Positions 1-10,006 of a stretch of 64,000 nucleotides of DNA are shown here, piece after piece. Each line of letters opens with the position of its first letter. Position 1 is the first letter of the stretch. The notes under the pieces are model-generated. The model searched no databases, was not told the origin of the DNA, and saw nothing but the letters and a program-made list of their open reading frames with translations. This DNA comes from Aquibacillus sediminis. Its GTDB lineage: Bacteria; Bacillota; Bacilli; Bacillales; Amphibacillaceae. The position numbers were made by a program, and so were the translations under genes. The stretch lies in the NCBI RefSeq assembly GCF_005870085.1, contig NZ_SZNM01000011.1, positions 54,934-118,933 on the forward strand. Reading direction: 5' to 3'.

Positions 1-265
1 CCTTTATTGTAACTTTTTATACTTTAATGTATTGCACATGTTTCTTAAGAAGATAGGCAGTTTTATTGTTTAAGTTTATGATTCGTTCATATCTATAGAA
101 AATCGGACTTTCCGTTCCTAGTTCCGATTAATGCTTATAAAGCGGTTAACATACTTGCGGAAACAGACTCTAACTCCGCTAAATGTTCAAGTTCCTAAAC
201 AGAGTATCTGTAACTTCTAAATCAAAAGACATACTAGCATTCAAAATAATAACTGGATTACGCAA
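1..265. other. No gene recognised at left edge
   Basis: AT-rich stretch downstream of purA. I see no convincing open reading frame with a ribosome binding site, no tRNA and no copy of the repeat families found elsewhere in the window. It may hold the end of an intergenic region whose other gene lies outside. Confidence 0.5.
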
Positions 266-302
266 CAAAAAAAACCTGTTGAGTTAATTAACTCAACAGG
301 TT
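266..302 (-). terminator. Rho-independent terminator after purA
   Basis: A 30-base perfect palindrome at 273-302, with arms reading AACCTGTTGAGTTAA, is followed on the minus strand by eight T residues. It starts eight bases past the purA stop codon, as expected for that gene's terminator. Confidence 0.9.
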
Positions 303-309
303 CTTATGT

Positions 310-1611
<1,302 letters not shown>

Positions 1612-1634
1612 TTATATTTGGTACAACCATATTA

Positions 1635-1663
1635 AGTTTATCAACCGACACCCATAATGTCAA
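1635..1663 (-). promoter_or_regulatory. Sigma-A promoter of purA
   Basis: On the minus strand a perfect TTGACA -35 box (1658-1663) lies 17 bases from TAAACT (1635-1640), a 4-of-6 match to the -10 consensus. The distance to the purA start fits a short leader. Confidence 0.7.
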
Positions 1664-1665
1664 TT

Positions 1666-1712
1666 AATTCACGAACGTTTTTGGCATTTGGTAATAAATT
1701 CGTTCGTTTTAT
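1666..1712. promoter_or_regulatory. Possible PurR-binding inverted repeat
   Basis: Two AT-flanked motifs, ACGAACG at 1671-1677 and its inverse CGTTCG at 1701-1706, lie just upstream of the purA -35 box. They resemble the CGAA/TTCG halves of PurBoxes bound by PurR upstream of B. subtilis purine genes. The distance between the halves is larger than the 16-17 bases I recall as usual, so the call is tentative. Confidence 0.35.
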
Positions 1713-1730
1713 CCGCCATAAAGCAGCAAA

Positions 1731-2300
1731 TGCATAAGTAGCTTATGTCATAGTAGCTATATAATACGACATAACTGCATATGACTTCTGTCCACTATAA
1801 TAAGACTAGTGGTGAACGGCACTGCGGAAATACACTACGCTTTCCTGTGGGGGGCTGGTGAGCCTCCTCATGCTGACGCACTGCGGGGTCTCACCGATGC
1901 CACTAGTCCCACGGGAGTCTCCGTGTATTTCCTCCGCTTTTTCAAGTGCTTTGAAGTTTTATATTGCATTGCTTAAAACAAATCAAAATAATAATGCTTT
2001 TATGTTAATTGACATGTTAAAACACAGTCTTGCAGTAAGTTCGTTATTCTTTAATTTATAAAGTATTTCATCTATTACCAATCAGAAAACTTATCCCAGC
2101 GAAGGCAGAGTACGTAGACTCCTATGGGAACAGCACGAGCTGAAGATCCACTTGGTAAAGCGGTTTTCTTTACCAAGTTAGCTGAGGCCGTGCCCATGGA
2201 AAGCGGAGTATTCTGCCGTAGCGATGGTATAACACTTATTCCAATCAGAACAGTAGAAATCAAACTACAAGGTTATGTCGTATAATAGAGCTTATATGCA
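1731..2300. repeat. Composite palindromic element, copy 1
   Basis: About 570 bp filling most of the purA-dnaC gap. The ends are inverted copies of a TATAATACGACATAAC-like sequence (1760-1775 and 2272-2287), and TGCATA motifs mark the outer edges. Inside are module B (1824-1937; arms GCGGAAATACAC and GTGTATTTCCTCCGC), an AT-rich linker, and module A (2103-2219; arms GGCAGAGTAC and GTATTCTGCC around a TTGGTAAAG hairpin). Short frames inside it have no coding character. It recurs at 11.7, 23.4, 37.6 and 40.9 kb, with a partial copy at 63.3 kb. It looks like a non-autonomous mobile element. Confidence 0.85.
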
Positions 2301-2331
2301 ACAACTATCTTCATATTGAAAATAGCTCATT

Positions 2332-2380
2332 AAAAAAGAGGATACCTGTCATACATATGGAGTAATGACAGGTATCCTCT
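2332..2380 (-). terminator. Terminator after dnaC
   Basis: The 15-base arms GAGGATACCTGTCAT (2338-2352) and their inverse (2365-2379) form a long stem. On the minus strand a run of T residues follows, a few bases past the dnaC stop codon. Confidence 0.9.
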
Positions 2381-2384
2381 ATAT

Positions 2385-3761
2385 TCAGGATCCAGCCCCA
2401 ACAGGAGGTGGAATATCACTTTCTTGATAACGATGATCTAAATCTACGAATTTATTATACTCTTTGACAAACGCCAGCTCGACAGTTCCGACTGGACCAT
2501 TACGTTGCTTTGCGAGAATAATTTCAATAATGTTTTGTTTCTCCGATTCCTGATCATAGTAATCATCACGGTATAAGAAACCAACAATGTCAGCATCTTG
2601 CTCAATACTTCCAGACTCACGTAAGTCGGACATCATCGGGCGTTTATCTTGACGTGATTCCACACCACGTGAAAGCTGTGACAAAGCAATTAAAGGAACA
2701 TTTAGTTCTCTTGCTAACCCCTTCAAGGAACGCGATATTTCGGATACCTCTTGCTGACGGTTCTCCTTTGAATTTCCACTACCTTGAATCAATTGAAGAT
2801 AATCAATTAGGATCATCCCTAAACCATGTTCCTGTTTCAGACGTCTACACTTCGACCTTATTTCATTAACACGAATTCCCGGAGTATCGTCAATAAAAAT
2901 ACCTGCGTTGGACAGGCTCCCCATTGCCATGGTTAGCTTACCCCAGTCTTCCGCTTCAAAGTTACCTGTACGCAATCGTTGTGCATCAATATTTCCTTCT
3001 GCACAAAGCATACGTGAAACTAACTGATCCGCACCCATCTCAAGACTAAAAATAGCGACATTTTCTTCTGTTTTTATTGCAACATTTTGGGCTATATTTA
3101 AGGCAAAGGCTGTCTTACCTACTGATGGACGGGCAGCAATTATAATTAAATCGTTTCGTTGGAATCCTGATGTAATATGATCAAGATCGTGGAAACCAGT
3201 AGCAATACCTGTCACACCACCATCATTATGATGTAACTGCTCAATATTATCGTAAACTTCAATTAATACATCTTTAATGTTTTTGAAGGAACCTGAATTA
3301 TTACGATGTGACACTTCAAGGATACTTTTTTCAGCTTCATTTAACACGCCTGGTACATCATCTTCTTGGGAGTAACTTGTTGTCACAATATCTGTAGCGG
3401 TGCGGATTAAATTTCGAAGCAGTGCTTTCTCCTCTACAATTCTACTATAATACTCAATATTAGCAGCAGTAGGAACAGAGTTTGCAAGATCACTAAGGTA
3501 TGAAACGCCACCGATTTCATCCAGAACTCTTTCATTGGAAAGCTCTGTTGTTACCGTTACAAGGTCAATTGGTTCACCTCGATCGGATAGTTTCATCATG
3601 ACCCCAAAAATTCTTTGATGACTAGCCCGATAAAAATCATCGGGCATTAATAGTTCAGAAGCTTTCGATAGTGATTCAGGTTCCAAGAAAACAGCACCTA
3701 GGACAGCTTGTTCGGCTTCAATATTATGTGGAGGGGTTCGATCATTCCATAATTCACTCAT
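2385..3761 (-). CDS. dnaC: Replicative DNA helicase (DnaB family)
   Basis: This is the hexameric 5'-3' helicase that unwinds DNA at the replication fork; in Bacillus it is named DnaC. The 458-residue protein begins with the typical TPPHNIEAEQAVLG segment of the N-terminal domain. It then carries a RecA-like ATPase domain with Walker A ARPSVGKT near residue 210, the LIDYLQL Walker B region and the SDLRESGSIEQDAD motif. Length is close to that of the B. subtilis protein. An AAAGGAG site precedes the ATG. It lies downstream of rplI across a family II repeat and ends in its own terminator. Loading at the origin would use DnaA and partner loaders not in this window. Confidence 0.97.
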   Translation of the reverse strand: MSELWNDRTPPHNIEAEQAVLGAVFLEPESLSKASELLMPDDFYRASHQRIFGVMMKLSDRGEPIDLVTVTTELSNERVLDEIGGVSYLSDLANSVPTAANIEYYSRIVEEKALLRNLIRTATDIVTTSYSQEDDVPGVLNEAEKSILEVSHRNNSGSFKNIKDVLIEVYDNIEQLHHNDGGVTGIATGFHDLDHITSGFQRNDLIIIAARPSVGKTAFALNIAQNVAIKTEENVAIFSLEMGADQLVSRMLCAEGNIDAQRLRTGNFEAEDWGKLTMAMGSLSNAGIFIDDTPGIRVNEIRSKCRRLKQEHGLGMILIDYLQLIQGSGNSKENRQQEVSEISRSLKGLARELNVPLIALSQLSRGVESRQDKRPMMSDLRESGSIEQDADIVGFLYRDDYYDQESEKQNIIEIILAKQRNGPVGTVELAFVKEYNKFVDLDHRYQESDIPPPVGAGS

Positions 3762-3792
3762 GCCTCTGCTCCTTTCATTTTACTACTAATGG

Positions 3793-3945
3793 TGCGTGTT
3801 CAAAAGGAGGATAAAAAGGACCGAGAAGTTCGAGATGGCGTAGCTTAGAGGACCGGAGCGTATGCTTTTCGATACGTGAGGACCGCATAAGCAAGCCAAA
3901 CTAGAAACAACGATGTGTCATTTTCACCGGACTTTTTGAACATCC
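3793..3945. repeat. Family II element (GTGTTCAAAA ends), copy a
   Basis: About 150 bp between rplI and dnaC. It begins with GCGTGTTCAAAAGGAGG and ends with the inverse CTTTTTGAACA, so it has inverted termini. Read on the opposite strand, the element at 19660-19809 aligns over nearly the full length, including AGATGGCGTAGCTT against AGGTGGCGTAGCTT. There is no open frame. It would be transcribed as an intercistronic structured RNA. Confidence 0.75.
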
Positions 3946-3953
3946 TCTAATGC

Positions 3954-4400
3954 TTACTTTTCAGATACATGAACTTTAATGGTACCTGTAACTTCTGGGT
4001 GAATCTTTACAGGTACATTTGTGTAACCCATCGCTTTAATTGGTTGATCTAACTCAATTTTTCGTTTATCAATTTTAATTTTATGATCTTTGTTTAGCTG
4101 TTCGGCAATCTGTTTACTAGTAATGGAACCAAATAAACGGCCACCATCACCAGATTTCGCCTTCAGTTCCACTGTCAACGTCGCTAACTTTTCTTTCAAA
4201 CGTTTCGCTTCTTCCACTTCTTCTTGTTCTAGTTGCTTCTCTTTCTGTTGCTTTGCCTCTAAGGCTTTTAAGTTTCCACTAGTAGCTTCTTGAGCCAAGT
4301 TATTTTTTAACAAGTAATTTCGAGCATAACCATCGGAAACATTTTTTACTTCACCTTTTTTTCCTTTTCCTTTTACATCCTTTGTGAAAATCACTTTCAT
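3954..4400 (-). CDS. rplI: 50S ribosomal protein L9
   Basis: L9 binds 23S rRNA near the base of the L1 stalk and helps hold the reading frame. The 148-residue protein shows the family start [17 protein letters not shown] with the DGYARNYLL motif, a long charged central helix (about residues 45-75), and the C-terminal domain with GGRLFGSIT. Length is normal. Its ATG overlaps the stop codon of the upstream gdpP by four bases, so the two are translationally coupled. The order yybS-gdpP-rplI-dnaC matches B. subtilis. Confidence 0.97.
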   Translation of the reverse strand: MKVIFTKDVKGKGKKGEVKNVSDGYARNYLLKNNLAQEATSGNLKALEAKQQKEKQLEQEEVEEAKRLKEKLATLTVELKAKSGDGGRLFGSITSKQIAEQLNKDHKIKIDKRKIELDQPIKAMGYTNVPVKIHPEVTGTIKVHVSEK

Positions 4401-6373
4401 TCTTCTTCTCTCCCTTCAAAGTATTCAGCAATTATCTCTTTTAATTGATTATAAACTTCATCGATCGTTGTGTCTTCTAATTGGGTTGCAGCATTTGTTA
4501 AATGTCCTCCACCATTCATTTTTTCCATAATGATTTGGACATTTACATCACCTAAAGATCTTGCACTAATTCCTATTCGACCATCTTTTCGTTCGGAAAT
4601 AACAAATGAAGCTACAATCCCACTCATTGTAAGTAATGTATCAGCAGCTTGAGCAATAACAACAGGTCCAAATGTTTCCCCTTCATTTCCTTTTGAAATT
4701 GCAATGCCATGTTCAAAGGTCTCCGTGTTTTCAATCAACTTACTTCGTTTCACATAAATATCAAGGTCTTCCTTCATAAACTTTTGTACAAGAACAGTAT
4801 CTGCACCTTTTGATCTTAAATAGGATGCTGCATCGAATGTACGTGAACCAGTTCGAAGTGTAAAACTTTTCGTATCTACAATAATACCCGCAAGTAGTGT
4901 GGTGGACTCTAACATATTTAATTTCAAATTTTTAGGTTGATATTCAAGTAACTCTGTCACCAATTCAGCAGTTGAAGAAGCATATGGTTCCATATAAACA
5001 AGTGTTGGATGGTCAATAAATTCTTCTGCACGACGATGATGGTCAATCACCACAACACGGTCGGTTTTGCTAAGAAGTTTTTCCTCAGCTACTAGTGATG
5101 GTTTATGTGTATCCACAACGACAAGCAAGCTATCTTTTGTAATTCTATCATTTGCGTCTTCTGGTTCAATAAAGTGAGACCACAATTCCTGACTTTCTTT
5201 TAATTCTTCAATTAACCGTTGCACACCTGTGTCAATGTCATCTGGATCAAGAACAATATGACCGTCCACGCCATTTGCCTCAGCAATTTTCAAGATACCA
5301 ATGGCCGCCCCTACAGAGTCCATATCAGGTGATTTATGCCCCATAATGAACACTTGGTCACTGTCTTGTACAAGTTCTTTTAACGCATGGGAAATCACTC
5401 TTGCACGAACCCTAGTTCTTTTTTCCATTGGGTTTGTCTTCCCACCATAAAATCGTACTTTACCTGACTCTTCTTTAATTACAACTTGGTCACCGCCACG
5501 TCCTAAAGCAAGGTCGAGACTAGATTGTGCTAATTCACCAAGTGCTGGAAGAGAAAATTCCCCATAACCAACACCAATACTAAGTGTTAAAGGAACATTT
5601 TTATTATCTGAAATTAATTCACGTACTTCATCTAATATTTCAAATTTCGTTTTTTCCAATTGATTTAGTATCCTCTGATTCATCACAGCAAGAAATCTTT
5701 CTTGGGATGTCCGCTTTAAATAAATGCCAAATTCAGTGGACCATTCATTTAAAATAGAGGTAACTCTTGAATTAATATGGCTTTTAGCTGTATCATCCAT
5801 TGCTTGTGTGATCTCTTCATAATTGTCCAAAAAGATAATCCCTAATACGGTTTGGTCATTGTAGAAACGTTTATTAATTTCCATTTGTTGGGTCTTATCA
5901 AACAAATAAAGTAAGCGTTCATCTTTTTTAATCACTATTTGAAACTCATAATCATGGAGTGGTATCCAAACCTCTGACTTATTTTCTTTAATATTAGGAA
6001 TTAAATCATCAGAAATGACACTCAATGACTTCCCTGCCAGTGTATCTTCTTCAAAAAACTTACTCATATATGGATTTGTCCATTCGACCATAAACTCTTC
6101 ATTGTAGAGAATAATTCCGAATGGCATTTCCAATAAAGCTTCTTCTCCAACCTTTTTAACTCGATGTGACAAAGTGGAAATATATTCTTCTGTTTCATTC
6201 ATTAAATGCTTCTCGGTTTTTACACTGTAATAAACCGATGCTACTAATAACACAGTCATAAGTAATCCCAAAATCCACTGGTAATACCAAATGAACCCGA
6301 CCAATATTAAGGACAATATATAAATTACCCATAGATGATTACTCATGATTGGCTTTTTAAATAAATCAGACAT
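4397..6373 (-). CDS. gdpP: Cyclic-di-AMP phosphodiesterase, membrane bound
   Basis: GdpP hydrolyses cyclic di-AMP to pApA and so tunes potassium, osmotic and wall homeostasis. In the 658 residues I see two N-terminal membrane helices (about 10-50), a PAS-like sensor (about 80-150), a degenerate GGDEF domain with GRGGDQ instead of an active GGDEF, and a DHH-DHHA1 phosphodiesterase. The latter shows [13 protein letters not shown], the VVIDHHRR metal motif and a terminal GGGH motif. An AGGAG site precedes the ATG. It lies between yybS and rplI, a conserved arrangement. All catalytic motifs appear intact. Confidence 0.95.
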   Translation of the reverse strand: MSDLFKKPIMSNHLWVIYILSLILVGFIWYYQWILGLLMTVLLVASVYYSVKTEKHLMNETEEYISTLSHRVKKVGEEALLEMPFGIILYNEEFMVEWTNPYMSKFFEEDTLAGKSLSVISDDLIPNIKENKSEVWIPLHDYEFQIVIKKDERLLYLFDKTQQMEINKRFYNDQTVLGIIFLDNYEEITQAMDDTAKSHINSRVTSILNEWSTEFGIYLKRTSQERFLAVMNQRILNQLEKTKFEILDEVRELISDNKNVPLTLSIGVGYGEFSLPALGELAQSSLDLALGRGGDQVVIKEESGKVRFYGGKTNPMEKRTRVRARVISHALKELVQDSDQVFIMGHKSPDMDSVGAAIGILKIAEANGVDGHIVLDPDDIDTGVQRLIEELKESQELWSHFIEPEDANDRITKDSLLVVVDTHKPSLVAEEKLLSKTDRVVVIDHHRRAEEFIDHPTLVYMEPYASSTAELVTELLEYQPKNLKLNMLESTTLLAGIIVDTKSFTLRTGSRTFDAASYLRSKGADTVLVQKFMKEDLDIYVKRSKLIENTETFEHGIAISKGNEGETFGPVVIAQAADTLLTMSGIVASFVISERKDGRIGISARSLGDVNVQIIMEKMNGGGHLTNAATQLEDTTIDEVYNQLKEIIAEYFEGREEE

Positions 6374-6409
6374 GAAAGTCAGCTCCTAGTTAAAAAATGC
6401 GAGCTATGA

Positions 6410-7339
6410 TTATTTTTCTGCTAATCGTTCTCTTAGCGAGAACCCTAAATCTATTATACCTAAGATTCTAACCATATACAGTCCTAATGGTGGAAAAAGA
6501 ACAATCATAACAATAGTAATTATTGGTATTGCTTTTGATAACTTCTTTTTATCCGTATAGTAAAAAACAAACGATAAACCTTGCATAGCGATTATTAATC
6601 CAGCTAAACTCGTGACATTCCAAGCAACTATATACATCATACTACTCTGATCTTGATTCAGCCAACTAGTTACTATAGCTATAAGGTAGAGCCAAATCAT
6701 TGCTTTAGGTAACTGAAAATTCCTAAATGGAGGAAAGTACAGTTGGTAACGATCCAACCAATTAAGCACTTTATAACCAATATATTGTATGATAAAAGCA
6801 CATATGACCGCAATCACAACAATAATTACAGGTAACAAGTGTATTAACTGCTCTATCTGTTCGATCACAATCGTTAAATCTTCTTGCGTCGACTCTAGCC
6901 CAAATGATGAAAGGAATGCCTCACTGGTCTCCATCGATTGTTCTACTGTTTGATTCATTTCTGCGATGATATTAATATTTAAAAAAACTTGTACAAATAA
7001 AAATAAAGCTACAATCCCAACTGCATAACCAACTGTTCCCCTTGCCCATGTTTCATATGGGGACACTTGTTGATTAATTGCACTTCCTATCATAAGTCCA
7101 GTCAATCCAGTTAAAAATGCGATAGGAACAGCTACAAAGAAAGTACTAACCAACAGTAATATCAAAAATAGTATGCTTGCTGGTTTCCAACCATATCTAG
7201 CTGTATAGACAAGAAATGGTAATGGTAAAACAAAAAGAGAAAAAATGCTTAAAAAGGGTATAAAGATCGTTACTAATAAAATTAAAAGAAAAAGGACACT
7301 CGCAATAACTCCTTCTCTTACTTTTTTTGTATTATTCAT
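6410..7339 (-). CDS. yybS: YybS-family membrane protein (DUF2232)
   Basis: A 309-residue polytopic membrane protein with roughly eight hydrophobic helices, several in its first 120 residues, and a short charged C-terminus ending LRERLAEK. It matches the YybS/DUF2232 family by its place directly before gdpP and by the overall pattern. No enzymatic motif is visible and the molecular role is unknown. The gene is followed 36 bases later by gdpP and is probably cotranscribed with it. A GGAG site nine bases before the ATG supports the start. Confidence 0.85.
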   Translation of the reverse strand: MNNTKKVREGVIASVLFLLILLVTIFIPFLSIFSLFVLPLPFLVYTARYGWKPASILFLILLLVSTFFVAVPIAFLTGLTGLMIGSAINQQVSPYETWARGTVGYAVGIVALFLFVQVFLNINIIAEMNQTVEQSMETSEAFLSSFGLESTQEDLTIVIEQIEQLIHLLPVIIVVIAVICAFIIQYIGYKVLNWLDRYQLYFPPFRNFQLPKAMIWLYLIAIVTSWLNQDQSSMMYIVAWNVTSLAGLIIAMQGLSFVFYYTDKKKLSKAIPIITIVMIVLFPPLGLYMVRILGIIDLGFSLRERLAEK

Positions 7340-7401
7340 TTAAATTGACTCCTCATTTTAATATAACTGTATCATAAGGAATGCTTATATGGTTAGAAAA
7401 A

Positions 7402-7424
7402 GCACAGCTCGTCCGCTGTGCTTA
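7402..7424 (-). terminator. Hairpin with T-run upstream of yybS
   Basis: AGCACAG and its inverse CTGTGCT form a GC-rich stem; on the minus strand five T residues follow. No minus-strand gene ends here: it lies 60 bases before the yybS start, between two divergent genes. It could act as an attenuator in the yybS leader or be a relic terminator. Confidence 0.5.
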
Positions 7425-7706
7425 AAATAATCTGGTGATTGTTTACTTACCTATTATAAACGATATATTGTACCTATTACAAATCCTTCTTATTCCAAGT
7501 ATGTATCTACCTTACTTAGTTGAGGTTAACAGAAGCATAACCATAGTATGTAGTTTTGTTTGAAAAATATTATATTTTACGTAATAAGATTAGTTGAAGC
7601 CACAAGTAACTATTGGGGGAATTTTTCGAAAATGACACTTAATCAGATGTACATTTTAGTAGAAAATACTATAATAGGAGTAACTTATTATTTGGGGGAT
7701 CAAATT

Positions 7707-8498
7707 ATGATTAGCTATTTGTTTTTTGACTTAGATGATACACTACTTTGGGATAAAAAAAGCATTAAACAAGCATTTGTGCGTACTTGTCAGTTAGTTG
7801 AAGAAAAATATGCAATAGATGCAGAACAATTTGAAGAGGCGGTTAGAAATGAAGCTAGAGAATTATATGCTTCCTATGAAACGTATCCCTTTACGCAAAT
7901 GATTGGTATAAACCCATTTGAGGGCTTATGGGGGGATTTTACAGATGACCATAAAACTTTTCAAGCACTAGGAGAAATTGCACCCTTTTATCAAAAAGAA
8001 GCCTGGACTCGAGGATTAAAATCATTTGAAATAGATGACACAACATTTGCTGAATACCTAGCAAAGCAATTTCCAATTGAACGACAAAAGCATCCATTTG
8101 TTTATGAAGAAACATTTGATGTGTTAGATCAATTAAAAAAGCAAGGTTACCATTTATTATTACTTACAAACGGAGCTCCTAGCTTACAAAACAAAAAATT
8201 GTCAATTACACCAGAACTGGCTGAGTATTTTGATCATATCATTATATCCGGTGACTTTGGTCGAGGCAAACCCGACCCAGATATATTCGATTATGCAGTA
8301 GAAAAAGCAAAAATTAGTAAAGATGAGGTGATAATGGTCGGGGACAACTTAATGACAGATATATTAGGATCTAATCGCGCAGGTATTAAAAATATTTGGA
8401 TTAACCGTGAATCCAAACCTAAAAATGATGTTATACCTACATACGAAATTGATCACTTACAAAAGATTTTTCCTATTTTGGACAAACTAAATCACTAG
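7707..8498 (+). CDS. HAD-superfamily hydrolase
   Basis: A 263-residue cytoplasmic phosphatase-like protein. Motif I is FDLDDT, with the two aspartates of the HAD nucleophile and acid. Motif II is LLTNGA, motif III contains the lysine of GKPDPDIF and motif IV is MVGDNLMTDI. A helical cap lies between motifs I and II, as in the YjjG or phosphoglycolate phosphatase type. The frame is open upstream to 7560, but GGGGGAT six bases before the ATG at 7707, and motif I starting right after it, fix the start. It is one of the few plus-strand genes on this arm, flanked by terminators, so it is transcribed alone. Substrate unknown. Confidence 0.88.
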   Translation: MISYLFFDLDDTLLWDKKSIKQAFVRTCQLVEEKYAIDAEQFEEAVRNEARELYASYETYPFTQMIGINPFEGLWGDFTDDHKTFQALGEIAPFYQKEAWTRGLKSFEIDDTTFAEYLAKQFPIERQKHPFVYEETFDVLDQLKKQGYHLLLLTNGAPSLQNKKLSITPELAEYFDHIIISGDFGRGKPDPDIFDYAVEKAKISKDEVIMVGDNLMTDILGSNRAGIKNIWINRESKPKNDVIPTYEIDHLQKIFPILDKLNH

Positions 8499-8504
8499 AA
8501 AAGT

Positions 8505-8541
8505 ACCACTCCACAAAAGATTGTTGTGGAGTGGTCTTTTA
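8505..8541 (+). terminator. Terminator after the HAD gene
   Basis: ACCACTCCACAA (8505-8516) pairs with TTGTGGAGTGGT (8524-8535), followed by CTTTT on the plus strand, right after the HAD stop codon. Confidence 0.88.
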
Positions 8542-8753
8542 TATACGCTTCATGTATATGTATACATCTACTCTTCAGTAACTGAGACTATAAACTGCCA
8601 CGTTCAAGTGTCAAATAGCTCACTAGCAATCATCTACGTTACATTGTGTGAAGAAAATAGTTTTCTACTTTCGAATATCTTCGAAGCTTCTGCCCTAAAG
8701 GAAAGTGTATTGCTTTTCCCTAGCAATAGAATCTTCTGCACCAACTATAGCAA
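8542..8753. other. Gene-free gap between convergent genes
   Basis: Between the convergent HAD gene and rpsR I see no gene with a ribosome site and no recognised repeat. The short open frame from 8521 begins in the terminator and has no protein-like composition. Confidence 0.5.
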
Positions 8754-8812
8754 TATAAAAAAGCTCTATTAGATTAAACAGTTCAGACTGAATAATACTA
8801 ATAGAGCTTTTC
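8754..8812 (-). terminator. Terminator of the rpsF-ssb-rpsR operon
   Basis: AAAAGCTCTATTAG and its inverse, separated by a 26-base loop, form a stem. On the minus strand it runs into TTTTTTA, four bases after the rpsR stop codon. Confidence 0.85.
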
Positions 8813-8815
8813 TTA

Positions 8816-9061
<246 letters not shown>

Positions 9062-9066
9062 TTATA

Positions 9067-9558
9067 TTAGAATGGTAAATCATCATCTGATATATCAATA
9101 GGTTCTCCATTATCTTTAAATGGATCCTGTTCGTTCTGATTTGCATAGTTGTTGTTATTGTTATTGTTTTGTTGGTTCTGATTTGGTTGGAATCCTGGTG
9201 AAGGTTGTCCCCCACCACCACCTTGGGATGAAGAAGCATTTTTAGACTCTAGGAATTGAACACTATCTGCTACTACTTCCGTAACAAACACTCTTTTTCC
9301 ATCTTGTCCTTCAAAACTGCGCGATTGCAAACGCCCATCCACACCAACTTGACTTCCTTTTTTCATGAAGTTAGCCAAGTTTTCAGCTGCACGTCTCCAA
9401 ACAACACAATTAATAAAGTCTGCTTCTCTATTTCCATTTTGACTTGAAAATGGTCGATTGACTGCTATGGTAAAGTTGGCTACTGCCACGCCATTTGGTG
9501 TATAGCGTAAATCTGGATCCCTCGTTAACCTGCCGACGAGTACGACACGATTCAACAT
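9067..9558 (-). CDS. ssb: Single-stranded DNA-binding protein
   Basis: SSB coats single-stranded DNA and recruits replication and repair enzymes. The 163-residue protein has an N-terminal OB fold (about 1-105, starting [19 protein letters not shown]), a disordered Gly/Gln/Asn-rich linker (about 110-145, with two asparagine runs) and the acidic tip DDDLPF that binds partner proteins. GGAGAGG precedes the ATG. Lying between rpsF and rpsR, it is expressed with the ribosomal proteins, as in other Firmicutes. Confidence 0.97.
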   Translation of the reverse strand: MLNRVVLVGRLTRDPDLRYTPNGVAVANFTIAVNRPFSSQNGNREADFINCVVWRRAAENLANFMKKGSQVGVDGRLQSRSFEGQDGKRVFVTEVVADSVQFLESKNASSSQGGGGGQPSPGFQPNQNQQNNNNNNNYANQNEQDPFKDNGEPIDISDDDLPF

Positions 9559-9570
9559 CAGATCCTCTCC

Positions 9571-9861
9571 TTATTGGTCGTCAGTACGAATGGCCATATG
9601 ACGAATAATATCGTCAGAGAACTTCGCTTGACGATCGAATTCATTAATAGCATTTTCATCGCCTTTAAAGTTAATTACTACATAGTAACCATCACGAAAA
9701 TCATTGATTTCATATGCAAGACGACGCTTGCCTTTCTCATCAACTTTTTCAATTTCCGCACCATTGTCAGTTAGAATTGTGTTGAAACGCTCAACAAGTG
9801 TTGTTTGAGCTTCTTCTTCAATGTTTGGGCGGATGATGTACATGATTTCATAATCTCTCAT
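9571..9861 (-). CDS. rpsF: 30S ribosomal protein S6
   Basis: S6 forms a heterodimer with S18 on the small subunit. The 96-residue protein has the ferredoxin-like fold sequence [17 protein letters not shown], the GKRRLAYEI strand and GYYVVINF. A perfect AAAGGAGGTG site lies before the ATG. It is the first gene of the operon, with a strong promoter and a leader hairpin that may mediate feedback by the S6:S18 pair. Confidence 0.97.
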   Translation of the reverse strand: MRDYEIMYIIRPNIEEEAQTTLVERFNTILTDNGAEIEKVDEKGKRRLAYEINDFRDGYYVVINFKGDENAINEFDRQAKFSDDIIRHMAIRTDDQ

Positions 9862-9879
9862 TTAAGTTGCACCTCCTTT

Positions 9880-9925
9880 TGGTCTTAACGGCTTCTCTAT
9901 TTCAAAGAAGCAAGGAGTAATAATT
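9880..9925 (-). promoter_or_regulatory. Possible S6:S18 autoregulatory leader
   Basis: In the rpsF leader the minus strand reads GCTTCT, a short loop, then AGAAGC followed at once by CCG. An S6:S18-binding mRNA structure with a conserved CCG is known before rpsF in many bacteria. The hairpin and CCG are visible; the regulatory role is inference. Confidence 0.5.
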
Positions 9926-9944
9926 TAATTACTCACAATTAAAG

Positions 9945-9973
9945 ATTGTACCAAACTCACACATAAAGTGCAA
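9945..9973 (-). promoter_or_regulatory. Promoter of the rpsF operon
   Basis: On the minus strand TTGCAC (9968-9973) and TACAAT (9945-9950) are separated by exactly 17 bases, a strong sigma-A match about 85 bases before rpsF. Confidence 0.75.
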
Positions 9974-10006
9974 GCCTTGTTTAAATTAGTTTATTTTCTA
10001 TCCAGT

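Noticed and set aside
1612..1740. Riboswitch upstream of purA
   Set aside because: No purine aptamer core or terminator/antiterminator pair is seen; the leader is short and follows a plain promoter.
1858..2061. Open frame of 67 codons inside repeat copy 1
   Set aside because: It lies across module B and the linker, has no ribosome site and is not kept in the other copies.
7560..7706. N-terminal extension of the HAD hydrolase
   Set aside because: The start is not an ATG and has no ribosome site; a strong GGGGGAT site and the catalytic motif place the start at 7707.
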